From NCBI RefSeq assembly GCF_036884655.1, contig NC_088340.1, positions 31,241,001 to 31,305,000 on the forward strand: a stretch of 64,000 nt of DNA. The letters run 5' to 3'. The notes below the pieces were generated by a model. It saw only the letters and a program-made list of their open reading frames with translations, was not told the DNA's origin and did not search any database. The stretch comes from Musa acuminata AAA Group. Its lineage: Eukaryota > Streptophyta > Magnoliopsida > Zingiberales > Musaceae. How positions within the stretch are numbered: the first letter of the stretch is position 1; every line of letters begins with the position of its first letter. The translations under genes were made by a program, and so were the position numbers. Below, piece by piece: positions 47,127 through 64,000 of this stretch.

Positions 47127-49088
47127 TGAGATTCAACAATCTCCCCCTTTTTTATGATGACAACCAATTGATGACAGAGTTAACCTTAACTCCCCTATCA
47201 ATATGCCATATTGATAGAACCTTGAATTCAAGCTGAATTCAAGTCATTGCAAATTTTATCATGAATATTTGCAATACATCATCATGCATAACATGATCAT
47301 ACTTCTCCTCTTTTATCATCAACAAAAATGAGAAATACCAACTATCAAGTGATATAAGTTCAAAATATTACATCATAAATCTCCAATTTTATCATCATGC
47401 AAGCTAACAATAATTTTACAACATTTTAAAACATGCAAGCTAGCAATTTTGAGATGTTTAAGAAAGCAACTCTTGCTTATTGAAATATACAAGTTTATAA
47501 ATCTTGCTAGATGTGCAAGTTAACATTTTTTGCTTCTTGAGATAGGCAAGATAGCACTTCTTGGTGATGTTCAAGATAACAAGTTCTATATCATGCAAGC
47601 TAGTGAATCTTACAATATTTTAGAACATACACAATCACCAAATTATCATAAATTTTAAAGATGTACAAACTTACAATGTTTGCAAGCTTGCATTTGTGCG
47701 TCTTAAGATTTGCAAAATAGCACTTCTTGCTTCTCTTTTGATATAAGCAAGCTAGCAAGTTTACTTCTTTTGCAATGTGCAAGTTTCCAAATTTTGTATC
47801 TTGAGCTAGCAATTTTTCTCTCCCTTTATCATTGTCAAAAAGAAGAGAAGAATACAATATTGTAATTCTTTTCCCTTTACAATAATTTTTAAATCATGAC
47901 AAAGTTGAAGTATCAATCCCCTTTTTTTTTCAATATGTTTGTGCATCATAATAGTTTAAAATTAAAACATGTATAATTTCAAAACCTTACATTTCATTTT
48001 TCATGCATGATATAAAAAATAAATCAATCATCATTATAATCATATCATACTCATAAGCTAGCAAATTTTATATCATTTTAGAGTATCAAAATAATATTAT
48101 GAGTATTTCATGCATGATTTCATTTCATCACATTCATTTCATCTCATCAAGAAAAATTAATTGGGTGATGAATACAAGGAGTTATACAAAAATAAATCAT
48201 ATCATGAAAGATAAGATCATGTAAATATCAAAAAACATGATTCATATAATCGATCTCCTCTTAAATAAAATATCAAGAAAAATTATAGGGGTAAAAAGAA
48301 GAGATCTTGATTAAGAAAAAAATCTTAAGTAATTTGAAGAATTCAAGATTATGATTTGAATAAAACTCATTCAAATTCAAATCGTCAAATCAAAATCATT
48401 TTTAAGATATTCATAAAAGTGATACAAATAGATTCATTAATCTCTTTTTTAAAAAAATCGATAAAATAGAAAAAATTTTCAAGGAGAAATGTTTCCTCTT
48501 TTTAGTTTGTTTCATACAAGTATGCCTTTATCTTTTTTATGCCAAATCAAAATATATATATCATCGTTTAAAATGAAAGTGCAAGATTTATCATCATAAA
48601 AATCATCAAGATCAATAATTCACAAAAATCATCATGTATAACTTTAAAATCTCATGCATAAAATCGTCAATCATGGTATTACAACATTTAATATTTTCAT
48701 TACATCATTATACATCATTAAATATATAATCATTAACACTTACACTATTTCTTCAAATCATCATGCTTAATTAAATATAAATTCATCAAGCATGATACTT
48801 GATGTAATACTTGATGTAATAATTTACATCAAATCAAACATGATTTCACAAGGCATTCAAAATCATTTTGTTTATTTATCATGAAACATGCATTTGTCAT
48901 TATCATTTTCAAAATTACTAGCATGAGAAGCATGGTTCCTAATTTTTTATATTTTTATTACATTATTAAACATGTAATTTTTAAGAAAAATAATTATTTT
49001 AAACTAAATTAAAAATAACTCATGAAAAGCATCATGTAATTTCGAAATAAATTAAAGGCATTTTGATTACCTCATCATCGAAAGTCGT
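47127..49088 (-). other. AT-rich interior of the gag-only element
   Basis: No protease, integrase or polymerase homology in any frame. The part 47390-47830 repeats variants of GCAAGCTAGCAA / GCAAGTTAACA / TTGCAAGCTTGCA. The remainder is TCAT/ATCAT-rich. It probably replaces a deleted pol region or is the long non-coding 3' interior found in this lineage. Confidence 0.6.
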
Positions 49089-49900
49089 TTAAACGTAGTT
49101 TGTCACCTCGCCTTTGTTAATTTTCTCCTCGTCTTCGGATGAGCTTAATTCGTCCCAGAGAGCTTCCTTCTTCTTGCGTTCATAGCAAGTAGTTGTGTTC
49201 TTTTTAAGTTTATTTTTGTTCTTTAACTCTTGTTTCATGAACCTTTTAAATTTCATAGTGAGGAGTTCATGTTCACCATCACTTCCTGTTCTTTGGAAAG
49301 TGGTTCTCAAAGTTCTTTACGTGCATTGCACGTCATTTCATAGGTCATTAGAGACCCGATAAGTTCTTTGATCAAAAAGGTATTCAAAATTTTTTATTCT
49401 TGTATAGCCGTTATTTTCGAATCCCGATTCTTAGAAAGCGATCGTAAAATCTTGTTAACGAGTTCAAAATTCGAAAAGCTTTTACCAAGAACTTTTAAAC
49501 TATTGACGACATCCGTAAAACGGGTGTTCATGTCTCCAATAGTCTCACTTGGTTTCATTTGAAACAGCTTGAAATCATGTATTAAAAAATTAATCTTCAA
49601 ATCTTTTACTCTATTAGTGCCTTCGTGTGTGATTTTGAGAGTGTGTCATATGTCAAAAGCCGTTTCGCACATAGAAATTCGATTAAACTCAGTTTTATCC
49701 AAAGCGCAAAATAGAGCGTTCATAGCTCTAGCATTTAGAGAAAAAATCTTCTTCTCCAAATCATTCCAATGGTTCATTGGAAGAGAAGACCTTTGAAAAC
49801 CAAATTTGACTATATGCCATAAATCGAGATTCAATGAAAGTAAGAAAACTCTCATTCGAGTTTTCTAATAAGTATAGTTTGGCCCATTGAAAAAGGGAGG
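49089..49900 (-). pseudogene. copia-type gag (broken)
   Basis: Minus-strand blocks: PMNHWNDLEKKIFSLNARAM with NALFCALDKTEFNRISMCET (49855-49646); FKLFQMKPSETIGDMNTRFT with DVVNSLKVLGKSFSNFELVN and KILRSLSKNRDSKITAIQE (49600-49394); and LLTMKFKRFMKQELKNKNK with LWDELSSSEDEEK (49310-49089). This is the UBN2-type gag of SIRE/Maximus copia elements. Frameshifts separate the blocks; no CCHC zinc knuckle was seen. Confidence 0.85.
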
Positions 49901-49993
49901 ACGAATGAGAGAGTGACCCTCTTGAAAGCCGAAAAGAGTCATTTCTCGTTGGGTGTTAAACCAAATGAGAAATCACGAGGCTCTGATACCAAT

Positions 49994-51556
49994 TATTAGG
50001 AAAGGGGTCGGCACTAAGAAGGGGGGTGAATTAGTGCAACGGTTAAATCACATCGGTTACAGAAATTTCTTCGTTTCGTATGATAAAACTAATTTCGGAA
50101 ATGCTTAACTTTGAAAGCAATAAGAGGAGCGTAGCAAGTAATGAGAAGGCAGTTTACAGTTTAAAGTAAATTGCTCAAAGTAAAGCAAACCAGATTTTTA
50201 TAGTGATTCGGTTGTCGTGACCTACATCCACTTCGTCGATTCCTCTTCCATCGAGGCCACTGGCATCCACTATCGATCTTCCTTCAATAGGCAAAGACCA
50301 ACCACCTTTTACAACTCGATTCTCCTTTTACTGGGTTTAGGAGATAACCCTTACACCCCCACTTACTCCTCTCTCAAACTATTCTAACACTTAGAACTTT
50401 TGAGAAGAGTTCGCACAAGATTGCAGTAGCGTTTCTTTCTATTTTTACTCTCAAGTCTTATGTATTTTTAACCAGGGATGAGAGGGATATTTATAGGCCT
50501 CAAGTTGATTCAAACTTGGAGCCTAAAAACATCTCATCCCGGGTTTCCTAGGTCTAAGCGATACCACCGCTAGTGCCAGTCTGACACTGACACTACACTG
50601 GACGGTACCACCGCCCAATCTGGCAGTACCATCGCCTGACACTGGGTGGTACCACCGCCAGACTGGCGGTACCACTGCCTGCAGCCTCTCGAAGGCTGTG
50701 TTTGGGCGGTACCACCGCCTGACATATTCTCAGAGACTATATCACGACGGTGTCACCTCTTGGGGCACTATTGGGCCTTTTCATTGGGCCCAACATAGTT
50801 TTTACATGGGCCCAACTGGCCCCTAATTGGGTTAGCCCAAATTCAAACCTAATTATATGCTAACTATAATTCCTATGACATATTCTAAGCTAAACAAGTC
50901 CGTAAGTCTAGTTTCTTCCGGCAAACTTCCGATGATCTCTCGACAATGTTCCAACGGACTCCCGGCAAGCTCTCGGATTTTACGACGATCTTCTTGGCGA
51001 GTTCCGACGAGCTTCTATGGTAAGCTCCGAGACTTCTCGACTGGTTCCGACAGAACTTCCGACGAACGTCCATACTTCCGACGAACTCTCGAACTCCTAA
51101 CGAAATCACGTCCTTGACTTCGAGATTTCATTTTGTTTCATGTCTTGCTATCGTACTTAATCCTGCACATGTAAAACACACTTCGATCTAGACAATTAAT
51201 ACTAAGCATTAATTATGTTGTCCGACATGTTATTGGTTCTTCGACGCTTCGTCCGATTCTTTGACGCATCGTCCTCTCTTGCGGCCTATTGCCCAATCGA
51301 CCAGTTGACTCCGCAATTCGGATATCCTTGGCGCAATATCCGCTCTTCTTGGCCCGATGCCCGAATCCATGGCCCGAAGCCTTTTATCGATATGTCGATT
51401 GATCCTCCAACCCAACGTCCAATCTTCTGACATGTTTTCTTCCAACCCAACATGATTCTTCCTGCTTTAATTGTCTCATCCTGATCGAAGCATCATGCAT
51501 CACTCAAAACGCAGATCAAATTATAAATACTATCAATTGGTTTCATTATCAAAACA
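49994..51556 (-). repeat. 5' LTR of the gag-only element
   Basis: Partner of the LTR at 45656-47126, 92 bp longer, with extra GGCGGTACCACCGCC-type units at about 50590-50730. The minus-strand start is TGTTTTGATAATGAAACC at 51556, a start typical of SIRE/Maximus-like LTRs. Confidence 0.85.
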
Positions 51557-51561
51557 TCTAT

Positions 51562-52936
51562 GGGATGATAGATGCTCAAACATATGTCATTTAAACTAAT
51601 TATTATATGTTGCATGTAAGTAGGATAGGACTGGCAAACGTAAAAAATTTATGCTTTATTAGTCATGGCTGCAAATAGGGATGCTGATTTCCCTATTTGA
51701 GAATGCATGTTGATTTAAAAATAAATAAAAATCAATGGAACTAAGAGTGCAATTTAAAATTCTAAAAAGGGTCTTCTGATACAAATATAAGTTTTTGACT
51801 TTAGTCTTGAAATATAATCCTCATTTATAATTATCCCAAATTAAAAGTTATTCTTTTTAATGAAAACAAAAGAGACCAACTAGAAGGTTTTCTTACAAAA
51901 ATAGTAAAATATTTACATGTCATCAAGCAAAACAGATTATCTATGTCCTTATCCCCTTCTTTTCCTCACCAAATCACAGTCCATGCAATAATAGAAATCC
52001 TCAACTAATTTATGGATTGAGATGAAACTTTCATCGATAGGAAAGGTTAAAATTCAGCCATACCATAATTCTACCCTGAAACTAAATCCAAAAGATTAAT
52101 TGCATCAATAACCAAGCAAAATCTCACCCCTTTTTTTCATTTTTTATTCTTACTGACAAGGTCATATCGATAACCAATCAAATCATAGAATATCAAGAAG
52201 ATTAATTGCATCGAACAATTCTTTCCATCCAGCTCTATTTTCATATTTAATTTGAAATTTGCTAGATTTCCTTCACAAACCAATCTCAAATTATTTGTCA
52301 GCATCAGAAACATCGCAGTGTTAGCCTCATTGCTAGATATCTAAAAGAGTTTTTTTCCACAAAATGCACGAAAATGGTATTCAGGAAACTTCTCATGAGC
52401 TATGTTCCCTAAAAGAAACACACGTCAAAACATAAACAACATATGTGCAAACCGTCCACAGAGAAAAATAACGAACATAAAGACAAGCACAAAAAAGCCA
52501 TCCGATATGAAGTTCCTGGTGGATTGCTTATTCCAGCTATTCATACAGAGGTGAACTCAAAGAACTTGCCTTAGTCCTGCCAATGTAAGCCACTTTACAT
52601 TACTGGGCCCCTCCATCATGTACAGTTCCATCCATAGACATTTCCTGCACCTCCAAAGAATTAAGTACAAGTGTGCCATAAGAAACCTGGTCGCGATTAA
52701 TCTACTAGAAACCAAATTTGCAGCAGTAAGCAAAGATGAACTTTTAAACTGTTCCCACTTACTGTAGCAATGCGCATTGCAAGCAGGAAGCTGTCGCTTA
52801 TATCACATTCTTTCCCTCTCTGTAATTTTCTTCTTTTCCTTGTATGCTCTCCAGTCTTCCTATTGGAAAGCCTTGAATTGAATGTTTGAGTGCGAGTATT
52901 GCTCATCAAGATGGCTTATTGATCAGCTCGCAGTGC
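51562..52936. other. Interval 3' of the MAP kinase gene
   Basis: No gene supported. The right part (about 52600-52936) likely includes the MAP kinase 3' UTR. An ORF at 52697-52909 (minus) has no domain. Confidence 0.4.
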
Positions 52937-59740
<6,804 letters not shown>

Positions 59741-61505
59741 TTTTGCGAGTCGTCGTCGCTCGATTCGCAGAACGAAACAATCCTTCTTCTCTATTTTTTT
59801 TCTCGTTTCCTTCCTTTACTATTCTCTCACCCTGTCACCGCAGAATTCCGCACAAGATGGAGATCAAAAACAACGAACATCCGTTGTAATCATCCACATT
59901 TGCCCCACCTGCTCCTGCTCCGGAACACAAAACCCCAAGTCCCGCGCTACCCACCGACGATCTCTCAACGCAACGCAAGCGACGAGGACGCGGGCCGCCA
60001 CGACGATAGAGAGCGGGAGGATCCCCGCAGCGCCCTCACCCTCGTCCTCTTCGTCCTGCTCTCGGACTCCTGCATCGCCGTCACACAGCGATCCGGCCCC
60101 GCTACGCTCCAAATCGAGACCAAACTCTTCCGTTCATGGGGCCCCAAGGCCGAGACGGATCACCGCGCGTGCTAATTCACAACTCTTGGAGCACGAACGA
60201 ATCGAACCCGACGCCAAACGCTCACCGAAAGGGTTCGCTTATAGCAAGAGGAGAAGGAAGAGGGCGGCGAGCGGGCCAGCGAGAGAGAGGGGTGAGGAGT
60301 GGCCAAAGGCCTTGCTTCGATATTTATAGACGGTGGTGCCCCTCACCTTTCGAAAAGGAAATGCATACGTTTGCGGTGGTTTTTTCGTAGTTATACATAA
60401 TTCTAAGGGTAATTAATGGAATTAAGGGGGGGCGTGGGCGGTGGTAGAGAAAGGGCCATTTGGCATGCTCAGGTTTTTGTTGCTTAAGTTAGCTCAGCTG
60501 GCGAATCGGAATATTCTTTTTCTTTTTGGCTTTCCATTTTACTGTTTGGGGAAGTTGGATATTAAATTAACTTTGAATCTTTATGACACAATAAAAATAA
60601 TATGTTTGTTGACTTCTCAATTATTTATTAATTATTATTTACAAATGTTATTTAATTTAATAATTTAAAATCGAGGTAGTTTTTGTTGTCTTTTTTTCCT
60701 TCTTACTTGAGTTTAATTTGTGACCACAAAAAAGAAAAAAAGAAAAAAAAAATACCACTTAGAGCCTAAATTATTTGCTAACGTCAAGATTAACATTTAT
60801 GGAATGCTATCGAGAGTATCGTATATGATCATTTAAATTTTTAATATTTTTAATCAATTTAAAATAAAAATCAGAACCATTGATTCTATTTCGATCCAAA
60901 TTTTAAGAATCGAAATCGAATCGTCAAAACCTAATCGAAATTGAGTTTAAATATAAAAGCTAATTTTATTTATTATCACTTTCAGTGTAAATAATAATCT
61001 GTAATAAAGGTCAACAACAGCAATGCAGTTGGGCTAAAAAATGTTTGTTATGGTTGTTGATATGATACAAACATGAGCATGAAACCCATGTTTACTTCAG
61101 ATCTACAAATTGATGCTACCACCTAATGTTTCAGAACAAAGATGCATGCCATTTCAATGTTCCAAAGTAATGTGTGCAGAAATGTTCTGATAGCAACCTG
61201 CTACCATTCCACTGAGGTGCACCACCCAACTGCTAGTTGACTTTTGATTGATGCATTATTCTGAACAAATTGAGGAGTTAAGATTGATATTCTCTCATGT
61301 AATATTGTTAATAAGAGATCCGAGTTTGAGTCATCATAATTATATATTTATATTTAAAAGTCTTATATGGATGAGAGTTTGGTACACTAATCATGCCCTG
61401 AGTGTGGAGCAGAGTCCATGAGACAGAGACTAAACCTGAAGCTAACAAGAACTCCATTCTGAATCAAACTACCAATTCATGTTGCCTATTTTGTTTGATT
61501 GGTGT

Positions 61506-61545
<40 letters not shown>

Positions 61546-62544
61546 TGAAGATGAAGTCATGACTGTGTTGAATATTTGTTTCTACTCATATTCCACCTCA
61601 GAATATTGACATTGCAATCCCCAAAACTTACAGTAAAGGAAATGGTTGCCACATCACTATCAAATTAAAATTAAACATTTTTTTTAGCTGTTTGTATTCA
61701 AAATGGTGAAGATATGTTTTGATCTCCATCTTAAATGCATTTAATTGAAGTATCGAATGACCTGTACTCATCATATCCAACTCGGTATAGATGTGCGTGA
61801 TACAAGAAATGGGTTCTATTCAATCATCTCAATTCTAACATTGTAATTGCTCAAACCAAACCAAATCAAATCTCCAGTTTGATGTGTCTCATGCAAGAAA
61901 GAAAGAGTTTCGATCATTCATATCAGATAGAGGATCAAAATCTAACAAGTAGTCGCTCGATTTGCTCCACCTTATAAGCCATAGCACATTAGAAACACAA
62001 GCACTTTTCCATGATACAAATGTTGATGAACTCTGGCCGGAAGCTCGGCATGCTCCTCCTCAATGGTCGTCTTCGGTCATGAACAATAATGGCATGAGGT
62101 GTTTGGCCCGCTCGATCAACATGGCCATACGATAACGCCAACAGCTGTGGCAGAGTGAACAGAGCAGCAAACAGAGAGCACGATCGAAGGACAAAAAAAA
62201 AAAAAAGTATGACGGAGGTCCCCTCCACCCATCACTGAGACATTGATGGTAAGGAGTGGAGCTCTTAAGTTTCCATGTGACGTCCATTGGTGAAGTGAGA
62301 AGTTATTGCTGCTGCTGTAGCCTTACAACAGCCATTACAGTGACTTCAGAGGTGGCACATTCTCCTCTGGCTCGTGATTGTACTTGGAGAAGCTGCATTA
62401 TTATATGAACACTGTGATCGTGGAGGTTTTACTCGTATTCTTTAACCAAGACATAATGATGATGAGCTCTTCCACCAAAAAGAGAAGGACATGTGCTCAC
62501 CAATGTGTGACAACTCATCCCCTACCAAAGCTTAGCTTGCCTTT
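59741..62544. other. Upstream interval of the MAP kinase gene
   Basis: The first 650 bp hold the 5' UTR and promoter of the MAP kinase and are GC-rich (59900-60300); ORFs there are composition artefacts. Farther right it is AT-rich with a (GA)n run at 61508-61543. A minus ORF at 61989-62228 begins with a hydrophobic stretch but matches nothing I recognise. Confidence 0.4.
61508..61543. repeat. (AG)18 microsatellite
   Basis: Pure AG run in intergenic DNA. Confidence 0.9.
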
Positions 62545-62720
62545 GATTTAGATGGTAACACAGGGCCAACAAGTGCATAAACTTCCAAGACTGACAACTA
62601 TTTAGGTGGAGCATGCATTCATAATAATGATTTATATGGTAACATAGGCCCGACAAGTGCATAAAATTCCAAGACTCTGAACTATTTAGGTGGAGTATGC
62701 ATTCACAATAATGATTTATA
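62545..62720. repeat. 84-bp tandem duplication
   Basis: Units at 62545-62628 and 62629-62712 share GGTAACAYAGGCC, ACAAGTGCATAAA, CCAAGACT and ACTATTTAGGTGGAG with about nine differences. The third unit begins (GATTTATA at 62713) but stops. Confidence 0.85.
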
Positions 62721-64000
62721 ATTCACTCGTCACCATATGGTGGTAGAAAACTATTTTTCCTTGTGCAGATTGTCATGATATGCTGTATTGATGATGAAGG
62801 AAGAACATTCAAGGTTGGAGATAAAAGAGAAGCCAAACAGTTGCTTGATTAGATGGGATTGATGGAGAGGCCAAACAAGCTTGGATTGTGGAATTAGGTG
62901 AGATGTACATCATCACCTTTCCATTTTTCTCATACCTAAAGCCTATATGTACATGTATCATGCACAACACATTGAACAGCCAACCCACCAAACTACAGAG
63001 TGGGACCAGCAGCTATGATCATTGCAATTGTATCATATCTACATATATATATATGCATACCTTTTTTTTTATGATTTGATGTACGTCAAATCACAGGCAA
63101 AGCAGGAAAAGAAAATGAATATTTATTTGTTTTCTTCTCCCTTTCTATTGCTTCTGAGTGAAATGGGACACAACTCGAGCTTGTGTTGCCAAAGGGGCGG
63201 GATGAAGTGAATTCTGCATGTCAACTTGCACAAAGCATATCAGGAAATGTGCATACATGGAGTGGACACAAAGCCGTACAGCAATTAGGAGACGATCACT
63301 ATCGATCCATATACATGATATGATTTGGGACCAAAGTGATACAGATACTGGCTGTGTTGATATGGAAGTCTCGAGTGCCTCTCGTTCTCAGCCAGCAAAA
63401 CCAGTGAGACCAGCTTCGTTTTCTGGAGAAAGCGTGTGATCCTTTCTCCGACAACAAGAACAAGGAAACAAGAGCAGGAGCTGTCCGTTGCGATGGAGGG
63501 AGAGGAAGAATGATATGCTGCTTGAGAGGCACGCTTGTGTCGTGGCTTGGCACGGAATGGCAGCCTGTGAACCCATCTCGTCGGTGATGTCTACAGCAAA
63601 GCAAGACGAGGTGTGGTTTTGGCCTCTGAAGTGCAAGAAAGTACAGCACAGCACAGCATCATCTCATTCTTATCACTCGGAACTCGATGAGGTGGAAGCC
63701 CAACAAAGAAGACATGTCTTTTGATCTTTTTGGATATAAGATACAATCTTTGATAGTTTCATTGCTGGAAGTCCTCTGAGATAATCGTGCAAGGATGTGT
63801 TATATATATCTCAAGTATCAAACTCAGATCACAATCTTCTTCTTCTTCTTCTTCTTCTTCTTCTTCTTCTTCTGTCATTCGAAGTATGATGACAGAAAAC
63901 ACTTGTCCTTTACTGCAGTGTTTGGATGTCTCCGACAGGGTATTCAATCTACATTGGATGTGGACATGGGTTAATCCTGTTGCTCTGAAATGGATTAACC
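62721..64000. other. Terminal interval without supported gene
   Basis: Short overlapping ORFs on both strands, none with a domain or a coherent splice model. (TTC)n tract at 63835-63873 near the right edge. A gene may begin beyond the window. Confidence 0.35.
63835..63873. repeat. (TTC)13 microsatellite
   Basis: Pure CTT/TTC run; the Glu-rich ORF on the minus strand across it is an artefact of the repeat. Confidence 0.9.

Larger units (their letters stand above)
45656..51556 (-). mobile_element. Gag-only (non-autonomous) LTR retrotransposon, 5.9 kb
   Basis: Two long LTRs (1471 and 1563 bp) bound an interior of 2.87 kb on the minus strand. A primer-binding site TGGTATCAGAGCC (initiator tRNA-Met type) adjoins the right LTR at about 49990-49978. 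A polypurine tract AAAAAAGGGGGAGAT (rc of about 47137-47153) lies near the left LTR. Flanking 5-mers TCCAT (45651-45655) and TCTAT (51557-51561) match at four of five positions, a likely decayed target duplication. The only coding homology is copia-type gag; protease, integrase and polymerase are missing and the rest of the interior is AT-rich. This matches the concept of gag-only terminal-repeat elements. Confidence 0.8.

Noticed and set aside
46140..51450. CRISPR-like short repeats (GGCGGTACC and TTCCGACGA arrays)
   Set aside because: Irregular spacing, degenerate units, inside plant LTRs; not a CRISPR array.
61989..62228. 79-codon minus ORF with hydrophobic N-terminus, possible secreted peptide
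   Set aside because: No known peptide-hormone motif, poly-T run encodes the hydrophobic stretch, no supporting context.

Overview
The window is plant nuclear DNA: spliced genes with GT-AG introns, long AT-rich introns, GA/CT microsatellites, and a heavy load of LTR retrotransposons and MITE-like insertions. Gene structures and repeat style fit a monocot; the GTACCG-rich hAT-type MITEs and the retroelement flavour make me favour a banana-family (Musa/Ensete-like) genome, but that is inference. I rebuilt five protein genes exon by exon; each joins into an open frame with consistent splice phases.

Left arm (1-11.8 kb) is a retrotransposon graveyard. An internally deleted Ty1/copia copy (548-1853) sits inside the integrase gene of a second copia copy (1854-6248). 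That copy's reverse transcriptase gene is itself split by a 781-bp solo LTR (3039-3819). Next comes a decayed minus-strand Tat-like Ty3/gypsy element (7111 to about 9440) with a coiled-coil ORF antisense to its gag-pro.

Middle (11.8-37 kb): a 4-exon membrane cytochrome b561-type gene (+, 11870-12945); convergent with it, a 13-exon THH1/TOM1-family membrane protein gene (-, 13644-32732). The introns of the latter hold a complete but defective chromovirus (15916-21868, 5-bp TSD) and a hAT-type MITE with an 8-bp TSD, placed in one copy of a tandem duplication whose other copy keeps the empty site. A group IIc WRKY gene (+, 35704-37008) lies in the next interval.

Right arm (37-64 kb): a plastid-type ribokinase gene (-, 39764-44212) with repeated LTR-like units in intron 1; a 5.9-kb gag-only LTR element (45656-51556); a 10-exon TDY-type (group D) MAP kinase gene (-, 52937-59740) whose introns hold a second hAT-type MITE and a nuclear copy of a plastid ycf2 segment; then about 4 kb with no supported gene.

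The five genes look like unrelated housekeeping and signalling genes, not a pathway. No undescribed defence or RNA system is evident. The most informative novelty is in the transposon biology: nested insertions with readable target sites, a paired empty/filled MITE site, and a gag-only element with palindrome-rich LTRs.
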